From Caulifigura coniformis (lineage in GTDB: Bacteria; Planctomycetota; Planctomycetia; Planctomycetales; Planctomycetaceae): a stretch of DNA of 64,000 nucleotides. The stretch spans positions 5,282,314-5,346,313 of the forward strand of contig NZ_CP036271.1 of the NCBI RefSeq assembly GCF_007745175.1, read 5' to 3'. Position 1 is the stretch's first letter. Each line of letters begins with the position of its first letter. The position numbers and the translations under genes are program-made. The notes under the pieces were generated by a model. It made no database searches and was not told the origin of the DNA. It was given only the letters and a program-made list of their open reading frames with translations. This document shows, piece after piece, positions 1 to 9,509 of the stretch.

Positions 1-1325
1 CGGTCGATCAGCTTGCGCCGGACGAATGCGAACGCGAGCAGGGCATAGTGCAGGGCCAGCGGGATCGTCGCCACGGCGACCCATTTGCGGGAGTAGCCTG
101 TGCTGATGAGCTGATCGGCGACGGATCCAAAAATCGCTGCATTGATGAGGACGAACAGGATGTCGAGCAGGTTCGAACGCTTCTCACGCACGGCGGTGTA
201 AAGCCACGTCATCGTCGAGAAGAGCAGGAAGAAGCCGGTGGCAAACGGCATCACCTTCCAGAAATCGGCCGGGGTGTAGTCGGCCATGGCTGCAAAGAAG
301 AGCGACCACGTTGCGAGAAAGCTCAGGCCGTTCACGAGAGGCCAGTTCTTCCACACGCAGACGGCCAGGATGCCGATTCCGAGAACGAGGAGGTAACCGA
401 ACAGGCCGGGGAAGTTCACTTCTCCGGTCGAGAGCATGAGGGGCGTGGCGTACCCGCCGACCATTCCGAGCATCGCCGTCAGGATGGAGTCGTAGCGGAC
501 TGACACGATGCCCGCGAGAACAGTGACGGCGCTCATCAAGGCGAATGCTGCCGGGAGCTGGATGAGGTGATAGAAATTGGCCGCGGCGTACACCGCGAAA
601 TAGAGCGTGACCAGCCCGCCGCCCATCAGGCCCTGCCCGAAAACGCGATACTTGCCGCCCAGGATCCGGACACCGGCGACCAGCATCCCAATCCCCGCGC
701 CGGCCGACATCAGTACGCGGGCGGTTTCGTCGATCCAGCCATGCTGGATCGAGTATCGAAGGAAGAACCCGATCCCGCAGACGAGGATCACGATGCCCAG
801 CCGGAGCAGCCATTGGCTGGCGACGGCATACTCCATCGAGACACCGGCCGGCACATGTTCTTCGCCGACGATGATCCAGTTCCAGATTCTACGGAGGACC
901 TCGGCGGCCGCTTTCTCGAAGGCCGCGGGTTCAGGCTGATCCCGGGGGCGACGCTCAACCGGATCGAGGTCGGACATGGGGCGTTGCAGGCGCGCGGGAC
1001 GATTGGTGTGATCCGTCTGCCGGGAATTCGATGCCTCAAAGAGCCTCTCCGCGGAATGGGATTCCGGGGTGGATCTGGCAGCAGGCGGTCGCCAGCCATC
1101 GTCGGGTTTGCTGGGGGGCGGAGTGACGGCAACCGGCGCTGGCGGCAGGACGGATGACGGAGCAGGGGGCATCGCCGTCCCGAGGGATCCTGTGCGATCG
1201 ATGGCCTGCCGCAGCCGGGCGAGTTCAGCGAAGAGTCGCGGAATCTCCGACGAGAGCTCATTGCGGATCTGGAAGACCTGCACGAGTCCGATGATTCCAA
1301 GAACGAGCAAAGGCAACAGGACCAT
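1..1325 (-). CDS. DUF2339-family multi-spanning membrane protein (C-terminal part outside window)
   Basis: An open minus-strand frame starts at an ATG at 1325 and runs without a stop to base 1, giving at least 441 residues. It begins with one N-terminal helix ([18 protein letters not shown]), followed by a heptad-like acidic stretch and a Pro-rich linker of about 100 residues. A series of hydrophobic helices then begins near residue 165 ([18 protein letters not shown], then [14 protein letters not shown] and others). This layout matches the DUF2339 membrane family, whose function is unknown. It is the last gene after flhB on the same strand, separated by about 200 bases, so it may or may not belong to the flagellar transcript. 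Family call is fairly confident; function is not known. Confidence 0.75.
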   Translation of the reverse strand, partial: MVLLPLLVLGIIGLVQVFQIRNELSSEIPRLFAELARLRQAIDRTGSLGTAMPPAPSSVLPPAPVAVTPPPSKPDDGWRPPAARSTPESHSAERLFEASNSRQTDHTNRPARLQRPMSDLDPVERRPRDQPEPAAFEKAAAEVLRRIWNWIIVGEEHVPAGVSMEYAVASQWLLRLGIVILVCGIGFFLRYSIQHGWIDETARVLMSAGAGIGMLVAGVRILGGKYRVFGQGLMGGGLVTLYFAVYAAANFYHLIQLPAAFALMSAVTVLAGIVSVRYDSILTAMLGMVGGYATPLMLSTGEVNFPGLFGYLLVLGIGILAVCVWKNWPLVNGLSFLATWSLFFAAMADYTPADFWKVMPFATGFFLLFSTMTWLYTAVREKRSNLLDILFVLINAAIFGSVADQLISTGYSRKWVAVATIPLALHYALLAFAFVRRKLID

Positions 1326-1527
1326 GTGGGGTCTCCCACAGGCCGCCGATTTCCAAATGGAATGCCGGCCCGTTCACCCCACGGGCGTGCAAACGGCCGA
1401 GAACTCACGGACAAAGCGATTGATTGGCCATTTTGAAGAAAACCGGAACGGCTTTGCGTTCGGGACGCCTCTCCATTCGGGCAGCGATTCTGAGAAAGCC
1501 TCGCGGTTATCGGAGAGGACGCAACGG

Positions 1528-2592
1528 TTAGCCGGCCTTCTTCTGGCGGTAGAGGTAGGCCAGGATCTCGGCGACCATCTGGTAGAACTCGCTGGGGATC
1601 TCCTTGCCGATGTCGACGTACTTGTAGAGCGCGCGGGTAAGGGGCTTGCGCTCAAGCACGGGCACTCCGTGCTTCTTCGCGATACGGACGATCTGTTTCG
1701 CGAGCGCATCAGATCCCTTGGCGACGACGATCGGCGCTGCGGCAGAGTTCTTGTCGTACTTGAGAGCAACGGCGTAGTGCGTCGGGTTCGTCAGGATGAC
1801 GGTGGCCCCGGGGACGTCTTTCAGGCCTTTGCGTTTCGCCATCTCCCGCTGCATCCTGCGCATGCGGGCCTTGAGATGCGGGTCGCCCCCCTCTTCTTTC
1901 ATTTCCTGTTTCATTTCCTGCTTGGTCATCTTCAGCCGCTGTTCACGTCGCCAGAGATGCCAGGCGTAGTCGGCCAGGCCGATGGCCAGGGCCGCTCCGG
2001 TCGCCGACCAGAGCACGCGGACGACCACGCCCGCGCCCAGACCGGTCACCTGGTGTAGCGTCGAACCGCCGAGCGCATGGAGCGCGACGAGTTGCTGGGA
2101 CGCGGCAATGGCGGAGACGAGCGTGATGACGCTGAGCTTGACCAGCACGGTGAGGGTCTTGGTGAGGCTGTCGAGCGACCACAGCTTCGTCAGTCCCTGC
2201 GCAGAAAACAGCCGATCCCACTTCAGATGCAGGGAGACCATCGTGACGCGGACGCCGGTCTGCATCATGCCGGCCATGACGGTCAGCGAGATCACTGCGA
2301 TGGAGACGATGCCAGCCGCGATCATCAATTGCATCGCGACCCACTGGGCCACGGTGCAGGTGTGGGTGAAGGTCCACTCCTTCGTGGTGATGGAGGCGAG
2401 CGAGCTTTCGATCCCCCGGCCGAGCGCTTCGGACCAGCTTTCTCCCCCCATCTGTACGAGGGTGGCGACGGAGGCGAGGCCCGCGGCGGCCGTCAGGTCG
2501 GAGCTGTAGGCGACATCACCATCGGCGCGTGCGCGTTCTCTCCGCCTGGGTGTCGGCTTCTCTGTGCGGTTCTGTCCGGAGTCGCCGGCCAT
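1528..2592 (-). CDS. flhB: Flagellar type III export switch protein FlhB
   Basis: The 354-residue product is the export-gate protein that switches substrate specificity from rod/hook to filament subunits after autocleavage. The N-terminus has the charged segment typical of the family (EKPTPRRRERARADGDV), followed by four membrane helices over about residues 30-215. The cytoplasmic domain carries the NPTH autocleavage motif (NPTHYAVAL, near residue 265) and the usual downstream segment APIVVAKGSDALA. Length is normal for FlhB. It lies 18 bases downstream of fliR and closes the recognisable flagellar series. Identification is essentially certain. Confidence 0.96.
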   Translation of the reverse strand: MAGDSGQNRTEKPTPRRRERARADGDVAYSSDLTAAAGLASVATLVQMGGESWSEALGRGIESSLASITTKEWTFTHTCTVAQWVAMQLMIAAGIVSIAVISLTVMAGMMQTGVRVTMVSLHLKWDRLFSAQGLTKLWSLDSLTKTLTVLVKLSVITLVSAIAASQQLVALHALGGSTLHQVTGLGAGVVVRVLWSATGAALAIGLADYAWHLWRREQRLKMTKQEMKQEMKEEGGDPHLKARMRRMQREMAKRKGLKDVPGATVILTNPTHYAVALKYDKNSAAAPIVVAKGSDALAKQIVRIAKKHGVPVLERKPLTRALYKYVDIGKEIPSEFYQMVAEILAYLYRQKKAG

Positions 2593-2610
2593 GACTTGAA
2601 CTCAGCAGGG

Positions 2611-3354
2611 CTAGCGCACGAGAAACTCGGCCTGTCGGCTGAGCAGTGATCGTGCGCAGGCCAGTAACAGGTCCGGGAGGTAGGCGATCAGGGCCCCGAG
2701 GCCAACGATGATTCGAATGGCCGATCCCCAGGCGAAGAGGTGCATCTGCGGCGCCATTCTAGTCGCCAGCGCCATCCAGACTGTCACGATCAGCAGCAGC
2801 ACGGCGACGGAAGCGGCGATCATCAGGCCGACTTCGACGGCTCCGGCCGAAGCCATGGCGCAGCGGGCCCACATCGGCGTGGGCCAGCCGGAACCGACGG
2901 GCGTGGTCCGCCAGCTGACGTCGAGGATACGGAACACGAAGTGATGTGCGTCCAGCACGAAGAACAGGCAGAGGGCGATGGCATCGAAGATCTGCGCAAT
3001 CGGGTCGCTGGGATGCTGGTCCATCGGTGAGGTGAGCGCGGCGAACGTCAGTCCCATTTCCTGGGCCACATAGGACCCCGCGATCCTGGGGGGGATCAGC
3101 ACCAATCCGATCACCTGCGCCATGACGACGCCCAGCATCACTTCGCGAACGCAGACGATCGCGATGCCGGCGAGCATCTCGGGCGCCGCAGGGAGGGGGC
3201 CTTCGCCGGGCTGGAGCGTCCAGAAGACCGTCAGGGCGATGGCCAGGCCCACCTTGACGGTCTGCGGAAGCGATCGGCCTGCCCAGGGAGGAAAAGCGGC
3301 GATAAACGACGCCGTCCTCATCAGGATCAGAACGCCGTTCCAGACATCATTCAT
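2611..3354 (-). CDS. fliR: Flagellar export apparatus protein FliR
   Basis: This is an integral membrane component of the flagellar type III export gate. The chosen start is the ATG at 3354 (MNDVWNGVLILMRTASF), which overlaps the fliQ stop as ATGA; the frame extends further upstream but would then read through fliQ. The 247-residue protein has about six hydrophobic segments and the family pattern RTASFIAAFPPW near the start, with conserved segments such as SYVAQEMGLTFAAL and a terminal helix IIVGLGALIAYLPDLL. Translational coupling to fliQ is likely. Confidence 0.94.
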   Translation of the reverse strand: MNDVWNGVLILMRTASFIAAFPPWAGRSLPQTVKVGLAIALTVFWTLQPGEGPLPAAPEMLAGIAIVCVREVMLGVVMAQVIGLVLIPPRIAGSYVAQEMGLTFAALTSPMDQHPSDPIAQIFDAIALCLFFVLDAHHFVFRILDVSWRTTPVGSGWPTPMWARCAMASAGAVEVGLMIAASVAVLLLIVTVWMALATRMAPQMHLFAWGSAIRIIVGLGALIAYLPDLLLACARSLLSRQAEFLVR

Positions 3355-3620
3355 CGAGCCGCCTCGGCAAAGCGGTCGATCATTCTCAAGGTGAATCCCT
3401 GTGCCACCTGTAGCGACCACGGGAGCGAGATCAACACGATCACCCCCACTGCGACGAGACGCGGCGCGAAGGAGAGCGTCTGTTCCTGGATGCTGGTGAT
3501 CGTCTGGAGGATGCTGACCAGCAGGCCGACGAGCAGACTGGCGCCGACGGCCGGCAGTGACAGCAGCATGGCCGTCATCAGCAGGTCGCGGGCAATCGCC
3601 ATCACATCTGTTGCGCTCAT
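3351..3620 (-). CDS. fliQ: Flagellar export apparatus protein FliQ
   Basis: A short 89-residue two-helix membrane protein of the export gate. The family pattern is plain: a first helix LLMTAMLLSLPAVGASLLVGLL, the polar loop with QTITSIQEQTLSFAPRL, and a second helix VAVGVIVLISLPW. Length is exactly that of FliQ. It sits between the MotE-like gene (about 30 bases upstream) and fliR (4-base overlap). The usual partner fliP is not in the window. Confidence 0.95.
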   Translation of the reverse strand: MSATDVMAIARDLLMTAMLLSLPAVGASLLVGLLVSILQTITSIQEQTLSFAPRLVAVGVIVLISLPWSLQVAQGFTLRMIDRFAEAAR

Positions 3621-3650
3621 CTCAGGCCTCCTGTCCGCCAGCCACTCAAA

Positions 3651-4535
3651 CTAGCGCCTGCCTTCATCTTTCCTGGGGGCCCGTTTGAACGTCCGGAACG
3701 CCTCGGCGAGTTCGACGGTCAACGTCGTGTCGTCGATGGCCGCCAGCACCTTACTGGCCTCGCGCTCTTCAAAGTTCGCGAGGAGCTGCACGGCGAGTTC
3801 CATCTTGCCTTCGTTGGCGAGGCCTCTCAGGATGTCGGCTGCCTTTTCGGGTTCCATCCCCTGGAACCAGGCCGACATCCGTTTGACGTTGTCGCGCTGG
3901 GCGACGTCATCATCTTTCTTGACGGTGTCGTACTTCTTGAGTTCCTCTTCGGCCTTCGCTTTCTCGGACAGGAAGGCCTGGCGCTCCTCCGCGAGCTTCG
4001 CGAGGAGGTTGTCGACGGCGGCAATCTGGTCTTTGACCTGCCGCCTGAGGCCATCCAGTTCGTGCTGCTCACCCTGGATATCTGTCAGGGCGATGTTGAC
4101 CTGCGCCTGGCGTCGCTCGAGGTCCTTTTCTTTTCCGTTGATCGCCGCCTCGCGGGACTTGAGGCCAAGGCTGTAGCGAAGCAGCTCTTCCACGCTGACC
4201 GGCCTGGGCCGGATGCTTCCTGGAAGGGCGTGGTCCAGAGGCCTGAGGGCTTCCGCAGCCGACTTCGGCGGCGGGCCTGCGTGCGTGTCGGAGGCCGATG
4301 GGGGCGCGGCCGCAACGGCCGGCGGCTGGCCGTGGGCGCCATGTCCTTCCGCTGCCGGCGCAGCGTGGTGCTCGCTCTCCGCAGCGGGGGCGGCGTCGTG
4401 GCCGCTGGAGTGGTCATCCTTCGCGGCGGTCTTGTCGCCCGCAGCGTGTTTTTTCTGCTGCAGGAACCACGAACCGCCCGCGGAGGCTCCGAAGACAACT
4501 CCGGCCACGAGGCCCATCATCAGGATGTTCTTCAT
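3651..4535 (-). CDS. MotE-like / MgtE-N-domain flagellar protein
   Basis: The 294-residue product has a single N-terminal membrane helix (about residues 4-20), a low-complexity Ala/His/Pro-rich linker (about 30-95), a long coiled coil with many Glu/Lys/Gln residues (about 115-205) and a C-terminal helical domain (about 215-285). The C-terminal segments GMEPEKAADILRGLANEG and KVLAAIDD resemble the MgtE N-domain fold found in MotE, a MotB/stator-associated protein of flagellate bacteria. It overlaps the fliJ stop as ATGA, so it is co-expressed with the export ATPase genes. Role in stator stabilisation is inferred from the family. Confidence 0.75.
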   Translation of the reverse strand: MKNILMMGLVAGVVFGASAGGSWFLQQKKHAAGDKTAAKDDHSSGHDAAPAAESEHHAAPAAEGHGAHGQPPAVAAAPPSASDTHAGPPPKSAAEALRPLDHALPGSIRPRPVSVEELLRYSLGLKSREAAINGKEKDLERRQAQVNIALTDIQGEQHELDGLRRQVKDQIAAVDNLLAKLAEERQAFLSEKAKAEEELKKYDTVKKDDDVAQRDNVKRMSAWFQGMEPEKAADILRGLANEGKMELAVQLLANFEEREASKVLAAIDDTTLTVELAEAFRTFKRAPRKDEGRR

Positions 4536-5017
4536 GTCTCGCTCTCCGGGCCCGGGCCCTTGACGGAGGCAGCCGCCTCACTGACGTGGCTCCGAATCCC
4601 GTGTTCATCCCACGAACGCTGAAGCGCCTGCAAGTCCTCTTCCTCATCCACCAGCGCCGCATTCTCGTGCAGCTTCTCCCATTGCTTTGTCTTGACGCGC
4701 ATGGCCTTCAAAACCGACTCGATCTCGGCTTCGACCCTCAGGCACTCGGCAATTTTTGCCTGTTTTTCGACGAGCCGGAGTTCGGCAGCGGCCTCGTCCG
4801 CGTAAGCACTCAGAACGAATGCCCCGGTGAACGACGACGAAACGGTCTCGGACCGGCGGCGCAGGGAATCCTGGATTCCCGCGGCCGCGACATCCCGATC
4901 ACGTTCGGCGAGCAGCCGGTTGGCTTTCGCTTCGGCGTAGCGCCATTCGACGCCGCGTTCGAGTTGCTGTTGGGTCCGCAGCAGGCGGGCAAATCGTTTC
5001 GTCTTCTCGGATGCCAT
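4532..5017 (-). CDS. fliJ: Flagellar export chaperone/stalk protein FliJ
   Basis: The frame is open further upstream, but the ATG at 5017 (MASEKTKRFARLLRTQQQLE) is preceded by AGGGGC at proper spacing and follows fliI by 11 bases, so it is preferred. The 161-residue protein is almost entirely a charged helical coiled coil, as in FliJ, which sits in the FliI hexamer and delivers energy to the export gate. The R-x-L-x-x-Q-x-x-x-E pattern at the N-terminus fits FliJ. Sequence conservation is low in this family, so the operon position carries much of the evidence. Confidence 0.85.
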   Translation of the reverse strand: MASEKTKRFARLLRTQQQLERGVEWRYAEAKANRLLAERDRDVAAAGIQDSLRRRSETVSSSFTGAFVLSAYADEAAAELRLVEKQAKIAECLRVEAEIESVLKAMRVKTKQWEKLHENAALVDEEEDLQALQRSWDEHGIRSHVSEAAASVKGPGPESET

Positions 5018-5028
5018 CGCTGCCCCTG

Positions 5029-6354
5029 TTAACCGACACCGAACTGCCACGCCTGCCCGAGCTGCAGGAGGGCATTCCGGGCATCTTCGACGGCCGTCGG
5101 CGCGTTACACCGCTGGCAGAGGTACGTGTTGACGGCCGGGAGCAACTGCAGCGCCCGATCGACCTGCGGATTGGCCCCTGTGGTGTAGGCACCGATCTGA
5201 ATCAGGTCGTAGGCCTCCTCGTAGGCGGAGAGCAGCGCGCGGACCTTCATCGCCGCTTCGATCTGCCCGGGCGAGCAGACATCGTTGAAGACGCGGCTGA
5301 CACTTTTCAGCACGTCGACGGCGGGGAAATGCCCCCGCTGCGCCAGCTTGCGAGTCAGCACGACGTGGCCGTCGAGGATCGACCGAGCGGCATCGGCGAC
5401 TGGCTCGTTGTGGTCGTCTCCATCGACGAGCACGGTCAGGATGCCTGTGATCGACCCCTTGTCGGAATTGCCGAGTCGCTCGAGAACGGATGCCAGGAGC
5501 TGCATGGCTGACGGCGGATAGCCCCGCGCGCCGGGCGGCTCGCCCCGCTGGAGACCGATTTCGCGTTGTGCCGTCGCCAGACGTGTAAGGCTGTCGAGCA
5601 GGAACAGGACGTTGGCCCCGGCGGCCCGGAAATCATCGGCAACGGCGAGGGCGCTCGTCACCGCGCGAAGCCGCATCAGCGGCGTTTCGTCCGAGGTCGC
5701 GACGAACACGACGGAGCGAGCAAGCCCTTGCTCCTTGAGGCAGTCATCGAGGAAGGGACGCACTTCACGGCCACGCTCGCCGACGAGCACGATGATGTTC
5801 ACATCGGAGGAGGCGTAGCGCGCGATATCGCCGAGCAGCGTGCTCTTGCCGACGCCACTGCCCGCGAAGAGTCCGACGCGCTGGCCCTTGCCGAACGTCA
5901 ATAGACCATCGATCACGCGCTGGCCTGTACCGAACACTTCCGCGACTGGCGGACGTTTCATGGCGGCCGGAGGACGGGCAAGTGTGGCCCGTTTCCGGGG
6001 AGCGCGAATCGGCGGTCCGCCGTCGATGGGCTCGGCCAGTCCATCGAGAACCCGGCCGAGCAGCGCCGGACCGGTGGGGACGCGGACGGACCGTCCCAGC
6101 GCTTCGATCTCGAGACCGTTGGCCAGGCCTTCCGGCTCATGGAAGCACATCAGCTGCGCATGCGGACCTTCAAATCCGATCACTTCCGCGAGGACGGGCT
6201 CGCCGTGGTGACGGTGAATCTGGCAGAGCTCGCCGACGGACGCATCGATGCGGGCTGTCAGGACGCCGCGGGCGCTATGCAGTTTCCCGACGGTCCGGAT
6301 ACCGCTTGATGTGCTGATGCGCTGCTTCAGGGCCGCGACGTTCAGTTTGAGCAT
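5029..6354 (-). CDS. fliI: Flagellum-specific ATPase FliI
   Basis: A hexameric ATPase of the flagellar export apparatus, related to F1-beta. The 441-residue product has the Walker A loop GLFAGSGVGKSTLL, the Walker B strand VLFLLDSLTRLA, the catalytic-Glu segment GERGREVRPFL and the family stretch PPGARGYPPSAMQLL. The start at 6354 (MLKLNVAALKQR) is chosen because GAGGAGCTGGAGC lies directly upstream; an in-frame start nine codons earlier lacks this. Its start lies inside the end of fliH (80-base overlap). Its partners fliH and fliJ flank it in the usual order. Confidence 0.97.
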   Translation of the reverse strand: MLKLNVAALKQRISTSSGIRTVGKLHSARGVLTARIDASVGELCQIHRHHGEPVLAEVIGFEGPHAQLMCFHEPEGLANGLEIEALGRSVRVPTGPALLGRVLDGLAEPIDGGPPIRAPRKRATLARPPAAMKRPPVAEVFGTGQRVIDGLLTFGKGQRVGLFAGSGVGKSTLLGDIARYASSDVNIIVLVGERGREVRPFLDDCLKEQGLARSVVFVATSDETPLMRLRAVTSALAVADDFRAAGANVLFLLDSLTRLATAQREIGLQRGEPPGARGYPPSAMQLLASVLERLGNSDKGSITGILTVLVDGDDHNEPVADAARSILDGHVVLTRKLAQRGHFPAVDVLKSVSRVFNDVCSPGQIEAAMKVRALLSAYEEAYDLIQIGAYTTGANPQVDRALQLLPAVNTYLCQRCNAPTAVEDARNALLQLGQAWQFGVG

Positions 6355-6910
6355 GCTCCAGCTCCTCGTGTAGACCGGCACGAATCTCTGCGAGGTGTGT
6401 TCGCCAATCCGAGACCACTGCTCGTGATCCCGAATTCGCTCGACAGCACCCTCGCTTGAGAGCGGGGTCCTCGAAAAACTCGATCACGCCCCCCGGCGTT
6501 TCCATTCCTTCAGCACGCTTCGCCTTCAACAGCTTCAGGTCCAGCGGGTTCATCGCAATCTGCACCGGCCCGTCGGAGGTCATTCGTCCGAGAAGACTCG
6601 CGACTACCTGGTCGACGCCGAACACTCCGTGATCGAGCGCCTGCCCGACAATCTGTGATGCGGCCGCCACCGCGAGTTCGATTGCCGCTTCCTGCAGTTC
6701 GGCAAGATTCTGCCGACGTCGTTCTTCGAGGTCTTGAACGGCTTCCTGAACGGAGGCCATCGCGTCAACCAGCAGCCGGTTTGTGTCGACGGGCGGAGGG
6801 GCCGGCGGCGGCGGTGGAGGAGGAGGAGCCTGAACCGGGACGGGATTTCCCTGTGGATCCCGAACCTGGATACGCCGCAGCAGTTGGCCCGGGCGGATGA
6901 TGACCGACAT
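6275..6910 (-). CDS. fliH: Flagellar assembly protein FliH
   Basis: FliH binds and regulates the FliI ATPase. The protein has a short N-terminal segment, a run of prolines at about residues 30-41, a helical central region (about 45-105) and a C-terminal domain similar to V/F-type peripheral stalk subunits, including the PALKRGCC segment that corresponds to the usual P-x-L-x-R-G-x-C. The ATG at 6910 shares one base with the fliG stop (TGATG) and has GGAG just upstream; a GTG one codon earlier is the alternative. The last about 25 codons overlap the start of fliI, which is longer than the typical 4-base overlap. Confidence 0.88.
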   Translation of the reverse strand: MSVIIRPGQLLRRIQVRDPQGNPVPVQAPPPPPPPPAPPPVDTNRLLVDAMASVQEAVQDLEERRRQNLAELQEAAIELAVAAASQIVGQALDHGVFGVDQVVASLLGRMTSDGPVQIAMNPLDLKLLKAKRAEGMETPGGVIEFFEDPALKRGCCRANSGSRAVVSDWRTHLAEIRAGLHEELEHAQTERRGPEAAHQHIKRYPDRRETA

Positions 6911-7857
6911 CACTCCGCCTCCTGTTCGGTCTTGGCGATCAGCTTCACGATCGCGGCTCGGGACATGGCGATTTTCGATCCGGCAATGCGTCCCGCGAAC
7001 TGCAGTTCTTCCTTGAGCATGTCGGACGCCCGTCGCGAAAGATTCCTGAAGACCTTGTCGGAAATCGCGTCTTCAGCGCCAGAGAGGGCGGCTGCGAGCG
7101 TACCGACGTCGACCTGGCCGAGAATCTGCTGTACGGCGCGGTCTTCAATGCCGAGGATGTCCTCGAACACGTACATGTAGTCGGTGAGTTGCGAGGCAGC
7201 GTCGGGATCCTGCTCTTCAATCGCCTTGAGCAGGACTCGCCGTTGTGATTTCTCAGCCGCGCGAAGGACCTCCGCGAGCCGTTTCAGGTGGTTGTCGTCA
7301 CGCGGAGGTTCTGGCGGCAGGTTGACGATCTTCTGCACCAGCGCCTCGACGGCCCGCATCTGGACGTCGCTACGGACACGGATCCCTTTGCCGAATTCGC
7401 GAACGACCTCGCTCTTGAGTTCGTCCGGAAGTCCGCTGAGGAGAATGGCGACGCGGTCCGGCGGGAGACAGTCCACCGCGACCGCGATGACGCGCGGATG
7501 CTCGCCTTTGACTCCGATGGCGAACCGGTCGGGGCTGATTTCCGCCAGCGCCTCTTTCGGATCGCTCGGCAGCTCGGCAGCCTCCCCCGCCATTGAAGAC
7601 GAATGGCCGGGCATGCGATCAGGGGCCGCCTTGTCGCCCGCTTCCAGTGGCTGCGACATGACGAACTGCAGGAATCGCTCGAATTCCAGAAGGAGCCGCT
7701 CGCGCTTGCGCGGAGACATGGCCTTCACCTCGGCCACGTTCAATCCACCGAGCGACGACGCGAAATCGGCCGCAAGGTGGGGGCGCACGAGTTGGGCGAC
7801 ATCCGCACCCAGCAGGGCGAGAATCTCCGCAAGTTCGCTATCAGCCACCGCGCTCAT
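6910..7857 (-). CDS. fliG: Flagellar motor switch protein FliG
   Basis: FliG forms the rotor ring that contacts the stator and the FliF MS-ring. The middle and C-terminal domains of this 315-residue protein match the family: GEHPRVIAVAVDCLPPDRVAI corresponds to the EHPQ region, and MYVFEDILGIEDRAVQQIL and SRRASDMLKEEL correspond to the charged torque helix and its neighbour. The N-terminal FliF-binding domain is short and poorly conserved (about 80 residues), followed by a Pro/Ser/Gly linker near residues 70-105. It is 55 bases downstream of fliF. Confidence 0.9.
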   Translation of the reverse strand: MSAVADSELAEILALLGADVAQLVRPHLAADFASSLGGLNVAEVKAMSPRKRERLLLEFERFLQFVMSQPLEAGDKAAPDRMPGHSSSMAGEAAELPSDPKEALAEISPDRFAIGVKGEHPRVIAVAVDCLPPDRVAILLSGLPDELKSEVVREFGKGIRVRSDVQMRAVEALVQKIVNLPPEPPRDDNHLKRLAEVLRAAEKSQRRVLLKAIEEQDPDAASQLTDYMYVFEDILGIEDRAVQQILGQVDVGTLAAALSGAEDAISDKVFRNLSRRASDMLKEELQFAGRIAGSKIAMSRAAIVKLIAKTEQEAE

Positions 7858-7912
7858 GTCGTTCGATTTCGCAAGTTCAACAGGTCAGGAAGGTGTCATC
7901 GCGGGCCGGAGT

Positions 7913-9439
7913 TCAGCCTGCTTTTCGCATCGGAATCGTGGCCGGCGTTTCCGAGTTGCGCGTCGCCAGCCAGGCATTCAGCGCCTGCGCCACGGCTTCT
8001 GGATTCTCACGGGCCCGCATCGAGAGTGCTGCCAGACGCTGGTCGGCGCCCGATTCGCCAGTCGTGGTCTCGGAAACGGTGACCGTCGGGCGAAGCCGCC
8101 TGAGCGTCATCAGTCCAAGGAGAAATGCAACGATCGCGGCCAGCCCCAGCGAGGCCGACCGGGCCAGTTGCTCATAGCGGTCCCAGGGAACGCCGGCGAC
8201 TTCCGGAATCGCGGGAACTGCACCGGCCAGCGTTGCCGTGACGACCGAAATCTGGTCGTTTCGGGAATCGTCGAATCCGACAGCCTGGCGGATCAACTGC
8301 TCCACCTGCTTGGCGTCAACGGCGGGACCGGCGGCTGTCTGCCCTTCGACGTTCGGTTCCGCCAGTTGAACGACGGCAGCGACGGTGAGCCGAACGAGTC
8401 TGCCCGGGACTTCCCGGTTCTTTTCGAGAGTCTCCGCATTCGCGTAGGTGGTTTCGCTGCGTTCCGACTTTCCGCCGCCGGATCCGCCGCTGGAAGCGGC
8501 CGCGGGCGTCACGTTGGAGCCGGTTCCAGGCGGGCCGGATTGTGGCGTCGAGCGCGGGGCAGATGATCCCAGCGACTCCGATTCGATTTTCTCGCTGACT
8601 TTGACTTTGCCGTCCGGATCGTAGGTCTTCCGTTCGGTCTGGCGCTCGTTGAAATCGAGATCGGCAGTGACGCGGACGATGGCCCTTCCGGTTCCGAGCA
8701 TCTGGGCCAGCAGCGTTTCGGCCTTGATCGCGAGATCGGCTTCCAGTCTACGGCGGTATTCGAGCTGCGCCGCGACGTCTCCGTCGACCGGCTCGCGCGT
8801 GGAGAGCAGGTGGCCCTGCGTATCCATCACGGTCACCTGATCGGGGTTCAGGCCTTCCACGGCATGGGCGACGAGAGACACGATGGCCGCTGCATCCTGG
8901 CGGCCGATGGAGTTCGTTCCTTTGAGTTCGACGACGACGCTGGCTGAGGGGGCCTGGCGGTCTCGAAGGAACGGGCTGGGCTCAGGTTTGCTGAGATGGA
9001 CAGTTGCGGTCCGGACGAACTCGAACTGGGTGATCGAGCGGGCCAGACGCTGCTCCTGCTGGCGGAGGAGGCGCACATGGTTCAGCGACGGATCGCCCCA
9101 GACGCTCCCCTCGACGTTCTCTGACCCGCTGGTGTTGATGTCGAGCAGCTTTCCAGAGGCGAGCCGTGCGCGACTCAGGTCCTGCTTGGGGACCAGGACG
9201 GACGAGCCGGAGAAGTTCAGCTTGCTCTGGATTCCGGCGGCGTCGAGGGCGCTGACGATCTCGGCGGCGGTCGCCGGGCTGAGATCCGCGGCGACCGGGA
9301 CATACTGCGACTGCATCGACCAGGCGCCGACACCGACGACGGCGACCGCGCACAGCACCGCCGCTCCGGCAATGCTGAGCTTCTGGGGGATGGTCCACCC
9401 GCGCCACATCGATTGAATCTGTACGAGCCAGGCCTTCAC
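7913..9439 (-). CDS. fliF: Flagellar MS-ring protein FliF
   Basis: The 508-residue product builds the membrane MS-ring. It has an N-terminal membrane helix (about 22-42), the YscJ-type domain with PVAADLSPATAAEIVSALDAAGI, the conserved LARSITQFEFVRTATVHL segment, a Ser/Gly-rich periplasmic stretch (about 290-330), a second helix (about residues 425-450) and a short cytoplasmic tail for FliG binding. The start is a GTG at 9439 preceded by AAGGA at good spacing; no better ATG is available. Length is slightly under the enteric protein. Confidence 0.95.
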   Translation of the reverse strand: MKAWLVQIQSMWRGWTIPQKLSIAGAAVLCAVAVVGVGAWSMQSQYVPVAADLSPATAAEIVSALDAAGIQSKLNFSGSSVLVPKQDLSRARLASGKLLDINTSGSENVEGSVWGDPSLNHVRLLRQQEQRLARSITQFEFVRTATVHLSKPEPSPFLRDRQAPSASVVVELKGTNSIGRQDAAAIVSLVAHAVEGLNPDQVTVMDTQGHLLSTREPVDGDVAAQLEYRRRLEADLAIKAETLLAQMLGTGRAIVRVTADLDFNERQTERKTYDPDGKVKVSEKIESESLGSSAPRSTPQSGPPGTGSNVTPAAASSGGSGGGKSERSETTYANAETLEKNREVPGRLVRLTVAAVVQLAEPNVEGQTAAGPAVDAKQVEQLIRQAVGFDDSRNDQISVVTATLAGAVPAIPEVAGVPWDRYEQLARSASLGLAAIVAFLLGLMTLRRLRPTVTVSETTTGESGADQRLAALSMRARENPEAVAQALNAWLATRNSETPATIPMRKAG

Positions 9440-9509
9440 TGCTGCATCCTTGCGTTCGCGTCACGCCTCACCGGAGGCGACGTCCCGTGAGCTCTACTCA
9501 AATCCGAAA

